Shown here piece after piece: positions 1-8,231 of a stretch of DNA of 19,005 bases. Each line of letters begins with the position of its first letter. Position 1 is the first letter of the stretch. The notes below the pieces were generated by a model. It saw only the letters and a program-made list of their open reading frames with translations, was not told the origin of the DNA and did no database searches. The position numbers and the translations under genes are program-made. The DNA is from Nitrospira sp. UBA6493 (lineage in GTDB: Bacteria; Nitrospirota; Nitrospiria; Nitrospirales; Nitrospiraceae): positions 1 through 19,005 of the forward strand of contig DJMJ01000029.1 in NCBI GenBank assembly GCA_002435325.1, read 5' to 3'.

Positions 1-43
1 CGTCCTTACCAAGGACGTGCTCTGCCAACTGAGCTACGTGGGC
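1..43 (-). tRNA. tRNA-Thr (anticodon GGT), 3' part outside the window
   Basis: The minus strand begins with the acceptor strand GCCCACG, then TA at positions 8-9 and a GCTC D-stem. The anticodon arm follows with stem CGTCC/GGACG and loop TTGGTAA, giving anticodon GGT (threonine, ACC codons). The variable loop, T arm and 3' acceptor strand lie beyond the left edge. It is the last tRNA visible in the Tyr-Gly-Thr operon. Confidence 0.93.
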
Positions 44-83
44 CTTCCCCTTCATCTCACGGCACCCGTTGCGCACATCTCGA

Positions 84-158
84 TGGAGCGGGCGATGGGA
101 TTTGAACCCACGACAGCCAGCTTGGAAGGCTGGAACTCTACCACTGAGCTACGCCCGC
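84..158 (-). tRNA. tRNA-Gly (anticodon TCC)
   Basis: Read on the minus strand, the acceptor strands GCGGGCG and CGCCCGC pair perfectly and are followed by discriminator T and an encoded CCA (84-86). The anticodon stem CCAGC/GCTGG holds loop CTTCCAA, giving anticodon TCC (glycine, GGA codons). The T arm carries GTGGGTTCAAATCCCAT. It lies between tRNA-Tyr and tRNA-Thr and is probably cut from the same precursor. Confidence 0.96.
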
Positions 159-249
159 CCTGATTCTCAAGAAAGTTCACCGCCATCCGAATATCGATAC
201 CACCCGCGCACGTCCCACTCGGCACTCAACGAACACACCATAATTCAAA

Positions 250-335
250 TGGTGGGCAGGCAAGGATTCGAACCTTGGAAGACATAAGCCAGCAGATTTA
301 CAGTCTGCCCCCTTTGGCCGCTTGGGTACCTGCCC
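250..335 (-). tRNA. tRNA-Tyr (anticodon GTA)
   Basis: The acceptor strands GGGCAGG and CCTGCCC pair, followed by discriminator A and an encoded CCA (250-252). The anticodon stem GCAGA/TCTGC holds loop CTGTAAA, giving anticodon GTA. The long variable arm and the length of 86 nt are as expected for a bacterial tyrosine tRNA (class II). It is the first tRNA after the promoter at 508-536. Confidence 0.96.
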
Positions 336-507
336 ATCCCACGTCACTGCTGATCCATCACACTCAACGCATCACGAAATCAGCAGACTTCTTCGCAATA
401 ACCAGACGCAAAAAACTAGAGTAAGCCTGTCCGCACACAGCCCTCTCCCCTCTTCACAAAAGAGGAACGGCTGATCTGGCGAACCAGGCTAGTTTAGGAA
501 ACGCTCG

Positions 508-536
508 ATTCTATTGACGAAGTCCTGTGATGTCAA
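508..536 (-). promoter_or_regulatory. Sigma70-like promoter of the tRNA-Tyr-Gly-Thr operon
   Basis: On the minus strand there is a perfect -35 box TTGACA (531-536), a 17-bp spacer and a -10 box TAGAAT (508-513). The bases just after the -10 box are CGAGCG, a GC-rich discriminator typical of growth-rate and ppGpp-controlled stable-RNA promoters. Transcription would start near 501, leaving a leader of about 165 nt before tRNA-Tyr. The leader can form a small hairpin (449-465, 6-bp stem). The promoter lies just downstream of the stop of the HExxH protein gene. Confidence 0.8.
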
Positions 537-556
537 GAGGAGAATGGGGCTCAGTC

Positions 557-1507
557 TTAATTTTTTCTTTCATTGAGCATGCCGAGCGCGCATTGGTGCC
601 GAGGCTGAAAATTTTTTATCTGGCGCATACGACCTAACGCATTTCCAACAAATTTATCAGGCAAACCAATGACTTGACTCATCAGCCTCATAGCCTCACC
701 GGCTGAAATTCGATCACTGGGCGCTAAAAACCGCTTCTTCGTGACTCGCCGCTCTTCAGGATCTTGAGGGACATAATAGCCACGCAGCTCTCCCGATTGC
801 ATGGCATGCTGCAACCGAGCCACCCAGCGTTCAGCCAGTTGCGGCGCCCCCACCATCGACCGCCCCCCCTTCTTTTCGATCTCTAGCTGATTCCAAACAG
901 CCCACCCGACAAAGACCGCCCAGGTTTCATTCAGCGCTTCCCAGGCTTCAGGATCGGTGAGGTACCGCACCTCCGTCTCCTGACTCCGCTGCACCACCGG
1001 AGTGATCGCCACTTCCCGATATCGGCACACCTGCACCTCTCGGGCAAATGCCAGTAGATCACCGTCTGACGCTCCAGTTACGGATGAACGCTCCGCATCG
1101 CGAGACTCTAGAAAATCCATATAAGCGTGAAACAGTTCGTGATAGAGCACCTCCAACTCTTTGGAGGTCATGGTCTTGAGCGACCGCAAATCTCGACCAG
1201 CCGCATGAAACGACAGGCTTCGGTTCAATACCATGCGATGCTCGCCCGGATGATACTCAGCGGCATAAGTCCGAAGATCGTCGAATTCAAAATGCACAAA
1301 ATCCGATGGCATCGCCTTAAGAAAGCCGACTGGCAGACGAAGACTCACCGCGCCACCAATCAACTGGTCCCACATCCGGCCTGCGGCCGTATCGCCAACT
1401 TCTTCCCCTGCCGGAGCTGCCCAGAGAGGACAAGCTGCCGCCACAGCAAGCAGTACGGCTGCCGAGATCTTCAGGGCTAGATGAGTCACATACTCGGGCA
1501 TCGTCAT
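557..1507 (-). CDS. Exported putative zinc-dependent protease-like protein (HExxH), unknown function
   Basis: A protein of 316 residues. Residues 8-31 look like a Sec signal peptide: a short charged start, a hydrophobic core AAVLLAVAAAC, and a likely cut after PLWA. HELFH at residues 123-127 is an HExxH zinc-binding motif inside a helix-like stretch (EVLYHELFHAYMDFL). Glu194 in LNETWAVFVGW could be the third ligand of a gluzincin-type site; that assignment is inferred. The mature protein would sit in the periplasm or be anchored there. It starts 38 nt after the stop of the helicase gene on the same strand, so the two are probably co-transcribed, though no common function is evident. No clear Shine-Dalgarno precedes ATG 1507; ATG 1501 is an alternative start. 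I do not recognise a named family. Confidence 0.8.
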   Translation of the reverse strand: MTMPEYVTHLALKISAAVLLAVAAACPLWAAPAGEEVGDTAAGRMWDQLIGGAVSLRLPVGFLKAMPSDFVHFEFDDLRTYAAEYHPGEHRMVLNRSLSFHAAGRDLRSLKTMTSKELEVLYHELFHAYMDFLESRDAERSSVTGASDGDLLAFAREVQVCRYREVAITPVVQRSQETEVRYLTDPEAWEALNETWAVFVGWAVWNQLEIEKKGGRSMVGAPQLAERWVARLQHAMQSGELRGYYVPQDPEERRVTKKRFLAPSDRISAGEAMRLMSQVIGLPDKFVGNALGRMRQIKNFQPRHQCALGMLNERKN

Positions 1508-1545
1508 ATTGGCTTGCGACCGAGGACGGAGAAGAAACGCCCAGG

Positions 1546-3573
1546 CTAATAGTCAGAATCCCGATAACTACCCCAATCACCCCGCCCGCCCTCCTCGACC
1601 AACGCGAGCGCGTCGAAAAGATCCGATGGGACGTGATCGAGGAAACGGGAAGGCTTCGACAGCAGCATCCCGCTGGTCTTATCGTAGACGTTGATCGGGT
1701 AGGTTAGAAAGAGATGTCGCTTGGCCCTCGTCACAGACACATAAAACAATCGCCGCTCTTCTTCCAAATCCTCATCCGCCACGAAGGAATAGACCGACGG
1801 GAATTTGCCGTCCACCACCCAGATTACAAATACCGCTTGCCACTCCAGCCCCTTGGCTGAGTGAATCGTGGAGAGCACCAGCCGCTCGTCGTCGCGATCC
1901 GGCGCCTCGACATCCACCGCGCTCCCGTCCGGCGGCTCCAGCGCGAGATCCGCCAAAAACGCATCCACTGCAGGGTACCCTTCCGCGATGGTGTGAAGAT
2001 GATCGAGATCCCGCGTGCGCTTGGGGTAATCGTCGTACTGCTCCTTGAGAAGGGGCAGATAATATTCATAGATGTGATTCACCTGTTCGGCGGGCGAGCG
2101 ATCTTCGCCCCCCGAGAGACTCTCCAGCGTATTCGCCAGATTCTTAAGCCCTTGCCCGGACCGGCCGGTAACCCCTCGCAACACCTCGAACGGCTGGCCG
2201 GTTTTCACAATTGCCGCCAGCAGATCATGCGCCTTCTTCGGCCCCACCCCCTCGACCAGCATCAAGACTCGATTCCAGCTCACCGTATCCAGCGGATTGG
2301 CGATCACCCGTACATGGGCTAGCAGATCCTTTACATGCGCCGTCTCTATAAACTTGACGCCCCCGCGCTTGATGAAGGGCAGTCCCTTGCGCGACAACTC
2401 GATCTCCAGATCGAACGAATGGAAGCTGGAACGGAACAGCACCGCCACCTCACTGAGCGGCACACCCTCCTCGCGCAGCTCCAGAATCTTCTGCGCAATA
2501 AACCGAGACTGCGCATTCTCCCCCCCCGCCTCGACCAGCGAAGGCAGCGGCCCGTCGATCTTCCGCGTGAACAGCCGCTTCGTATACTTCTCCGCCGCTT
2601 CCTCGATGATACAGTTCGCCAAATTCAGAATCGGCTGCGTACTACGATAGTTCTCTTCCAGCTTATAAATCTGTGTGCCGGGAAACAGCTGCGGAAACTC
2701 CATAATGTTCCTGAACGTCGCTCCGCGAAAGGCGTAGATCGACTGCGAATCATCGCCGACCACCATCACATTGTTATGCGACGCCGCCAGCTTCCGAACG
2801 ACCTCAGCCTGCAACCGATTCGTATCCTGATACTCATCGACGAGAATATAACCATACTGCCGCGAGATCGTCGTCCTCGCCGATTCATCCATCAGCAAGA
2901 GCTGGCGCAGCATCACCAGCAGATCGTCATAATCCAACAGCTGTTTCTGCCGCTTCGCCGCCTGATAGGCATTCTTCAGACGGCTCAGGTCGTCCATATG
3001 GTCGCCGAAGTGGCTGAACTCTTCGAGAATGATCTCTTCCAGCGAGCGAAGCGTGTTCTCGCTCTTGCTGATCATCTCCATGATCGTCCCCTTGCGGGGA
3101 AAGCGCTTATCCTTTTCATTTAGCCCAAGCTGCGATCGGACCAGCGCGATTAAATCCTCCGCATCGCCGCGATCCAGAATCGTGAACCCCGGCTCCACGC
3201 CGATCGACCGGCCATAGCGGCGCAACAAGAGATTCGCCACGGAATGGAACGTCCCTCCGCACACGCGCTCGCTGCGCGCGCCGATCAATTCACCGGCCCG
3301 CTGCAACATTTCCTGTGCCGATTTGCGCGTGAATGTCAGGAGGAGAATATTCGAGGGATCGACTCCAGAATCGATCAAATAGGCCACGCGATAGACCAGC
3401 GTGCGCGTCTTACCGCTGCCGGCACCGGCAATCACCAGCGATGGGCCTTCGCCTGCCGTAACAGCGGACAACTGCTGCGGATTCAACGCCGCAGCATAGT
3501 CGATCGACAGCTTGCGCGGCACAGCGTCATCGTCCGAGCGTTTGAGGACGTAAGTTTTGACTTCTCGTTCCAT
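1546..3573 (-). CDS. UvrD/Rep/PcrA-type superfamily 1 DNA helicase
   Basis: An ATP-dependent 3'-5' DNA helicase of 675 residues with the SF1A motifs in order. These are Walker A AGAGSGKT (49-56), motif Ia LLLTFTRKSAQEM (78-90), Walker B DEYQDTN (246-252), motif III GDDSQSIYAFRGA (273-285), motif IV ENYRST (307-312), motif V STIHSAKGLEW (568-578) and motif VI EERRLFYVSVTRAK (605-618). Such enzymes unwind DNA in repair and replication restart in the cytoplasm. The length is close to that of UvrD, Rep and PcrA (about 650-730), and no nuclease domain is seen, so it is not RecB or AddA. The sequence alone does not decide between uvrD, rep and pcrA. It is followed by the HExxH protein gene and is divergent from the gene at 3745. 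The ribosome binding site before ATG 3573 is weak. Confidence 0.95.
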   Translation of the reverse strand: MEREVKTYVLKRSDDDAVPRKLSIDYAAALNPQQLSAVTAGEGPSLVIAGAGSGKTRTLVYRVAYLIDSGVDPSNILLLTFTRKSAQEMLQRAGELIGARSERVCGGTFHSVANLLLRRYGRSIGVEPGFTILDRGDAEDLIALVRSQLGLNEKDKRFPRKGTIMEMISKSENTLRSLEEIILEEFSHFGDHMDDLSRLKNAYQAAKRQKQLLDYDDLLVMLRQLLLMDESARTTISRQYGYILVDEYQDTNRLQAEVVRKLAASHNNVMVVGDDSQSIYAFRGATFRNIMEFPQLFPGTQIYKLEENYRSTQPILNLANCIIEEAAEKYTKRLFTRKIDGPLPSLVEAGGENAQSRFIAQKILELREEGVPLSEVAVLFRSSFHSFDLEIELSRKGLPFIKRGGVKFIETAHVKDLLAHVRVIANPLDTVSWNRVLMLVEGVGPKKAHDLLAAIVKTGQPFEVLRGVTGRSGQGLKNLANTLESLSGGEDRSPAEQVNHIYEYYLPLLKEQYDDYPKRTRDLDHLHTIAEGYPAVDAFLADLALEPPDGSAVDVEAPDRDDERLVLSTIHSAKGLEWQAVFVIWVVDGKFPSVYSFVADEDLEEERRLFYVSVTRAKRHLFLTYPINVYDKTSGMLLSKPSRFLDHVPSDLFDALALVEEGGRGDWGSYRDSDY

Positions 3574-3599
3574 GAGCCTGAAGGGAAGAAAGGTTGAAG

Positions 3600-3618
3600 A
3601 ACCGCCGATCAGGCGGTT
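3600..3618 (-). other. Perfect 7-bp stem-loop in the helicase leader
   Basis: AACCGCC (3600-3606) and GGCGGTT (3612-3618) are perfectly complementary around a 5-nt loop. On the minus strand the hairpin lies 27 nt upstream of the helicase start codon. There is no T run on either side that would make it a terminator. It may shape the helicase leader RNA or be a dyad protein site; neither is shown. Confidence 0.45.
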
Positions 3619-3689
3619 TGGCTGTATAACATACCGTCCGAGCCCTTCTCAATGCGCCCCCCTTGAACGGACATATTCGAAACCGCCCC

Positions 3690-3719
3690 TTGGATAGCCG
3701 GATCTCCCTCCGCTATAAT
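3690..3719 (+). promoter_or_regulatory. Likely promoter of the gene at 3745
   Basis: A perfect -10 box TATAAT lies at 3714-3719. An 18-bp spacer separates it from TTGGAT (3690-3695), a partial -35 match. Transcription would start near 3726, giving a leader of about 20 nt that contains the AGGAG ribosome binding site. This is the only good promoter I see for the plus-strand run that follows. Confidence 0.6.
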
Positions 3720-3744
3720 CGCACTTCTTGAAATAGGAGCACAT

Positions 3745-4593
3745 ATGGGAACCGCCAATAAAGAATATCAATCACAACTTCGCGCCGTCGCCGAACTCAT
3801 GCTTGCCGTCTCGGGCGAATCCGTCTCTATGATGAAACGCAGTGCCCCTGCAGAAGCGCTCAAGTTGAAGCGGCAGGATGAATGGGGCATCTATCTCGAA
3901 TTTCTGAAGATCATGTTCAATGTGACAGACCGGCTCTCGGCCCTGCACATCCCGATCAAAGACCAATTGGACTTCATGAACGGGCTCGAAGACGCCGTGG
4001 CCTCTCAGCTCAAGGCCGTGCTTGAACCGGCGTTCGGCAACAATGCCGACCAGATGGAAATTCTGCTGACCATAGGCAACGCCGTGGCGGAAAGCCGCGA
4101 GACCTACGAGAAGTACAAATTCCTGATCACCGAAGACTCCAAGACCAAACAAGAGATGTTCCAGACGTTTTCCGAACGCGTCGCCGAATTGATCGGCGCC
4201 CCGCAAAATGGCCAGGTCATCGCGGCGGCGACGCTCTGCGCCAGCGCAATCATTCCGGCTATCAACGCCGTGCTTCAAGGCCAAGCGCCTCCCTCCTCCG
4301 CACCGTCCACTCCGGTTCAGCAATCAGCGACAGCATCCGGCAACGGGGAACCGGTCAAGAAGGGCCCAACTGGACAGGACATCAAGCTTGTCAGTCTCAT
4401 GTCCACCGTCACCGGCGAAGAAGTGGAAACCCGCTGGGGCCTCCACCCGCGCTTTCGCCAGGATTTGTCGCCCAGCGAACTGCAACAGCTCACAAAGCTA
4501 TTGAACCGAGTATCTAAAATCCTTGGCGAACGCTACGCTGCTGTGGCATTCTCCGAGGAGTGGAGCTCATGGCACAAAGCCGGACACGCCTGA
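3745..4593 (+). CDS. Protein of unknown function, mostly helical, cytoplasmic
   Basis: A protein of 282 residues that I do not recognise. ATG 3745 is well supported by AGGAG 9 nt upstream and by a consensus -10 box. Residues 1-180 are rich in charged and aliphatic residues and look alpha-helical (for example LEFLKIMFNVTDRLSALHI and QMEILLTIGNAVAESRETY). A Pro/Ser/Ala/Gln-rich linker follows at about 183-205. A smaller C-terminal region (about 210-282) contains ETRWGLHPRF and a helical segment LQQLTKLLNRVSKILGERY. There is no signal peptide, membrane span or catalytic motif. The two-part layout with a flexible linker suggests a protein-binding module rather than an enzyme; this is inference. 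The phosphorylase gene starts 80 nt downstream on the same strand and may share the transcript. Confidence 0.8.
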   Translation: MGTANKEYQSQLRAVAELMLAVSGESVSMMKRSAPAEALKLKRQDEWGIYLEFLKIMFNVTDRLSALHIPIKDQLDFMNGLEDAVASQLKAVLEPAFGNNADQMEILLTIGNAVAESRETYEKYKFLITEDSKTKQEMFQTFSERVAELIGAPQNGQVIAAATLCASAIIPAINAVLQGQAPPSSAPSTPVQQSATASGNGEPVKKGPTGQDIKLVSLMSTVTGEEVETRWGLHPRFRQDLSPSELQQLTKLLNRVSKILGERYAAVAFSEEWSSWHKAGHA

Positions 4594-4673
4594 CCGCGTC
4601 TCGCCAGAATCGGCGCATTCCATCCCAATGATCGCAGCCTTCTCCAAGCGCTTCATTCACTAAAGGAGCCTGA

Positions 4674-6833
4674 GTGGATACTACTGAAATGACCCATCCT
4701 ATTCCAATGCAGCTGCCGCCTGCGCTAATCCGGCTGGCCGAGCTGTCGCAAAATCTCTGGTGGAGCTGGAAGCTGGAAGCCCGGCAGCTGTTCGAACTGA
4801 TCGACCCGACGCTCTGGTATTTCACCCACCACAATCCCGTTCGGTTGCTCGCGGAAGTTCCACCGGAACGGCTTCAACACCTCGCGCAAGATCCGACGTT
4901 CCTCCGGCAGTACTCGGCCGTAATGAAAACCTTCGATGAATACCGTCAGGGAAAAAACACCTGGTTCGGCAACACTTACAACCAGCCGCAGCGCCCATCT
5001 ATCGCCTATTTTTCGGCTGAGTTCGGCTTGCACATTTCTATCCCGATCTACAGCGGCGGCCTCGGCATTCTCGCCGGCGATCATTGCAAAGAAGCGAGCG
5101 ACCTGGGTGTGCCCCTCGTTGGGATCGGCTTCATGTATCCGCAGGGATACTTCCGCCAACGGATCACGCCCGAAGGCTGGCAGGAAGCGGCCTATGCGCC
5201 GTTTAACCGCGAGGAGTCGCCCATTCGCCCGGCGCTTACCCCGTCCGGCACCCCGTGCAAAATTTCCGTGGTCATGGGCCATCGCACCGTTGCCGCGCAG
5301 GTGTGGAAAGTCGAGGTAGGCCGCGTCGCGCTCTATCTCCTCGATACCGATGTGCCGGAAAACAGCCCGGAGAACCGGGCGCTCTCGGCGCGCCTCTACG
5401 GCGGTGATCAGGAAATCCGTCTATGCCAGGAAATTCTGCTCGGCATCGGCGGGGTCCGCATGCTCAGAGAGCTGGGCATCGCCTCTGCCGTCTTTCATGC
5501 CAACGAAGGGCACTCGGCCTTTCTCACCCTCGAACGCATTCGTGAATTCGTCCAGAACGGCTCAACGCACGCAGAGGCCAGCGAACTCGTCCGGCAGAGC
5601 ACCGTATTCACCACACACACGCCTGTTCCGGCCGGCCATGACGTCTTCCCGCACCACCTGATGGATCGCTACTTCGCCGGCTATTGGGAGCAGCTCGGAC
5701 TGAGCCGCGATGAATTTTTGCGCTTGGGAGAAACGCCGGAGTCGAGCGGGCAAGGATTCAACATGACCGCCCTTGCCATTCGCCTGGCGGCCCATGTCAA
5801 TGGGGTCAGCCGCGAACATGGTCAGGTCTCCCGCGAGATGTGGCACCACATGTGGCCGGGACTGGCGACGGATCTGGTGCCGATTCGGAGCGTGACGAAC
5901 GGCATCCATGCCCCGACCTGGATCGGGCCTGAAATGAGCCAGTTGTACAACAAGTTCCTCGGACCGGACTGGGCCGAGCGGTGCGACGACATAACAATGT
6001 GGCAACGCGTACGCGATATTCCGGATCACGACCTCTGGGCAGTACGGAAAACCATGACGCGCAAACTGATGCGCTTCATCCGCGAGCGCGCCAGAACCGG
6101 CTGGATTCACGGCCAACTCCAGCCCACGCAAGTCATTGCCCGCGGCACGCTGCTCGACCCCGAAGCGCTCACGCTGGGCTTTGCCCGCCGCTTTGCCACC
6201 TATAAACGGGCGACGCTGCTCTTTCGCGACCTGGAGCGGCTCAAACGGCTGCTGCAAAATCACTGGCGGCCGGTGCAACTGGTCTTCGCCGGGAAGGCCC
6301 ACCCAGCGGATGAACCGGGGCGGTACTTCATTCATGAGATCGTAAATTTCTGCCACGACCACAAGCTCGGCGGGCACATCGCCTTCCTCGAAGACTACGA
6401 CATGCATATGGCCAAGTTCCTTGTGCAAGGTGTCGATGTATGGCTCAATACTCCCCGCTTTCCGCTGGAGGCCAGCGGCACGAGCGGCATGAAGGCGGCG
6501 CTGAACGGCGTAATCAATTGCAGCGTACTGGATGGCTGGTGGAAAGAAGGCTACAACGGCGCCAACGGCTGGGGCATTGACCCGCTGCCGCCATCGGCCG
6601 ACCAACAACAACAAGACGAGCACGACGCCGAATCGCTCTACCGGTTGCTTGAGGAGGAAGTGGTGCCCCTGTACTATCAGCGAGACCTCGACGGTACGCC
6701 ACGCGGATGGCTGCAGATGATGAAAGAATGCATCCGAACCGTGGCCCCGCAATTTTGCACCAAGCGCATGGTCAAGGACTACGTCGGCACCATGTACAGC
6801 GGGGCCTCGGCACGCCCCCCCCGCTCATGGTAA
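4674..6833 (+). CDS. glgP: Alpha-glucan (glycogen/maltodextrin) phosphorylase, GT35 family
   Basis: The enzyme splits terminal alpha-1,4 bonds of glycogen or maltodextrin with phosphate, releasing glucose-1-phosphate, in the cytoplasm. Residues about 14-100 match the N-terminal DUF3417-type region (LAELSQNLWWSWKLEA). The catalytic body starts with AYFSAEFGLH and IPIYSGGLGILAGDH (111-137). The PLP site EASGTSGMK is present, with the lysine at residue 607. Its length of 719 residues fits the shorter alpha-glucan phosphorylase family (TIGR02094 type) rather than the roughly 800-residue E. coli GlgP/MalP type. I chose GTG 4674 because AAAGGAG ends 6 nt upstream; ATG 4689 is too far from it. The 3' end has a run of eight C just before the stop. 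The gene is followed almost directly by the HEAT-repeat gene. The gene symbol is by family only; glgP and malP cannot be told apart here. Confidence 0.95.
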   Translation: MDTTEMTHPIPMQLPPALIRLAELSQNLWWSWKLEARQLFELIDPTLWYFTHHNPVRLLAEVPPERLQHLAQDPTFLRQYSAVMKTFDEYRQGKNTWFGNTYNQPQRPSIAYFSAEFGLHISIPIYSGGLGILAGDHCKEASDLGVPLVGIGFMYPQGYFRQRITPEGWQEAAYAPFNREESPIRPALTPSGTPCKISVVMGHRTVAAQVWKVEVGRVALYLLDTDVPENSPENRALSARLYGGDQEIRLCQEILLGIGGVRMLRELGIASAVFHANEGHSAFLTLERIREFVQNGSTHAEASELVRQSTVFTTHTPVPAGHDVFPHHLMDRYFAGYWEQLGLSRDEFLRLGETPESSGQGFNMTALAIRLAAHVNGVSREHGQVSREMWHHMWPGLATDLVPIRSVTNGIHAPTWIGPEMSQLYNKFLGPDWAERCDDITMWQRVRDIPDHDLWAVRKTMTRKLMRFIRERARTGWIHGQLQPTQVIARGTLLDPEALTLGFARRFATYKRATLLFRDLERLKRLLQNHWRPVQLVFAGKAHPADEPGRYFIHEIVNFCHDHKLGGHIAFLEDYDMHMAKFLVQGVDVWLNTPRFPLEASGTSGMKAALNGVINCSVLDGWWKEGYNGANGWGIDPLPPSADQQQQDEHDAESLYRLLEEEVVPLYYQRDLDGTPRGWLQMMKECIRTVAPQFCTKRMVKDYVGTMYSGASARPPRSW

Positions 6834-6841
6834 GGTTCAGC

Positions 6842-8218
6842 ATGCGGGACGGCTCACGACATGCGACTACAGCCTCTTTCACGACAGGCCTCGTCGCAGC
6901 TCTGATCCTGACGTTCGGAACAGAGGTGGGTGCCCCCGCATTCGCCGCCTCAACTCCTGAAAAGGAGGCTGCCGCCCTCTTTAAATCAGGAGACTATCCC
7001 GCAGTCGTCACCCTCTTCCAAGGCCTTCCGCCTGAGGCCACGCCCTCAACGGCACTCCTCCGGGTGGCTTTGCAGAGTTACGTCAAACTCGGACGCGGCG
7101 AAGACGCCCTCAAGATCTACTCTCGAATCAAAGGCGAAAGCCAGGCTGATGACATAAGCCTCCTGCGTCCTCTTGCACTCAGCCTGATTACAAGCCGCGT
7201 GCGTGATCCGAAAGAGCATGTACGGATCGCCGCCTACACCGTGCTCGCGGAGCTGGGGCTGCCGGAAACCTCATCGGTGCTGGAAGACGGCTTGCTGGAC
7301 TCCTCGGTGCTCGTGCGCGCCCGCGCGGCAGAAGCAATCGGGAGAGCCGGACTGGCTGCAAAATCCGGCGCGTTGAAACGCACCCTCGCCGACGAAGCAC
7401 CCAGTGTCCGCATCGCGGCCATGAACGCACTTGGGGACGCCCGCGTCGCAGACATCAAACCGCGCTTGATCGAAATCGGCCGCACCGAAGAAGGCGCTGA
7501 AGCCATCTTTGCCTATGCTGCACTGTATAAACTGGGGAAAACCGATACGCTAATCGATATCACCAATGCAGCCACGCTTCCGGATGCGGAAGTGCGCATG
7601 GCGGCACTCGGCGTCCTCGGCCGATTGAAACGGCCCGCGAGCTTGGCGGTTCTGAGCCAAGCCGTATACGATCCCAACCCCTCTGTCCGCGCCTTCGCCG
7701 CTGGAGCGTTGGGAGAATTTGGCTCGCCCGGCGGAGTGGCTCCGCTGACGCATGCCCTCGGCGATGACATAGCCATGGTCCGGGGCGTGGCAGCCGGGAG
7801 CCTGGGCCGGCTGGGCATCAAAGAAAACCGCCCCTTATTGCAAGCCCTCACGACTGATCCGAGCATTCAGGTTCGAGCCAGCGCGGCGGAAAGCCTCTTG
7901 CGCCTGGGCGACTCATCCGTCTTGCTCTTGGCCGCAGATCTCGCGCGCAATCCCGATCCGTCGATCCGTAGCGCAGCCGCGCAAGCCCTCAGCGCGACCT
8001 CGGACAAGCAGGCCCTCTCCGTACTGCAAGCGCTGCTGCAAGATCAGCAGCCTTTGCCGCGCCTGATGGCCGCGAAAGCGCTGGGAAAGGTCTCAGGTCC
8101 GGTCATTCCGATCCTCTTGAAAGGGCTGCAAGACTCTGACGAAGCCGTACGGATTGCCGCCGCCGGCAGCCTCTTGCGGCAGACGACCCGCGCGGCGCAA
8201 TCGACGCGCCACCCATAA
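6842..8218 (+). CDS. Exported HEAT-repeat protein
   Basis: A protein of 458 residues, using ATG 6842, which has AAGG 6 nt upstream (inside the phosphorylase stop region). ATG 6827, overlapping the phosphorylase end, is an alternative. Residues 1-36 form a signal peptide (LVAALILTF core, likely cut after PAFAA). Residues about 40-100 look like TPR-type helices (AAALFKSGDYPAVVTLF, YVKLGRGEDALKIYSRI). From about 115 to the end there are roughly nine to ten HEAT/PBS-lyase-like repeats, each with the pattern D-x-x-x-x-V-R-x-x-A-A-x-x-L. Such solenoids bind other proteins; no active site is seen. It would act in the periplasm or at the envelope. The next gene, for a membrane-anchored coiled-coil protein, starts 13 nt later, so the two products may meet at the membrane. 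Confidence 0.88.
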   Translation: MRDGSRHATTASFTTGLVAALILTFGTEVGAPAFAASTPEKEAAALFKSGDYPAVVTLFQGLPPEATPSTALLRVALQSYVKLGRGEDALKIYSRIKGESQADDISLLRPLALSLITSRVRDPKEHVRIAAYTVLAELGLPETSSVLEDGLLDSSVLVRARAAEAIGRAGLAAKSGALKRTLADEAPSVRIAAMNALGDARVADIKPRLIEIGRTEEGAEAIFAYAALYKLGKTDTLIDITNAATLPDAEVRMAALGVLGRLKRPASLAVLSQAVYDPNPSVRAFAAGALGEFGSPGGVAPLTHALGDDIAMVRGVAAGSLGRLGIKENRPLLQALTTDPSIQVRASAAESLLRLGDSSVLLLAADLARNPDPSIRSAAAQALSATSDKQALSVLQALLQDQQPLPRLMAAKALGKVSGPVIPILLKGLQDSDEAVRIAAAGSLLRQTTRAAQSTRHP

Positions 8219-8231
8219 GGATGAGAGACCT

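Noticed and set aside
2335..3123. A 262-codon open frame on the plus strand inside the helicase gene
   Set aside because: Antisense to the conserved helicase motifs, with an Arg/Leu/Gln-rich, low-information translation and no start signal.
5562..6752. A 396-codon open frame on the minus strand inside the phosphorylase gene
   Set aside because: It is antisense to clear GT35 coding sequence including the PLP motif, has no ribosome binding site, and its translation shows no known motif. Long antisense frames are common in GC-rich genes.
6815..6833. Run of eight C near the end of the phosphorylase gene that could allow a -1 frameshift into the HEAT-repeat frame
   Set aside because: The HEAT-repeat protein has its own start and signal peptide, and fusing an exported protein to a cytoplasmic enzyme makes no sense. 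The run is more likely chance or a sequencing weak point.
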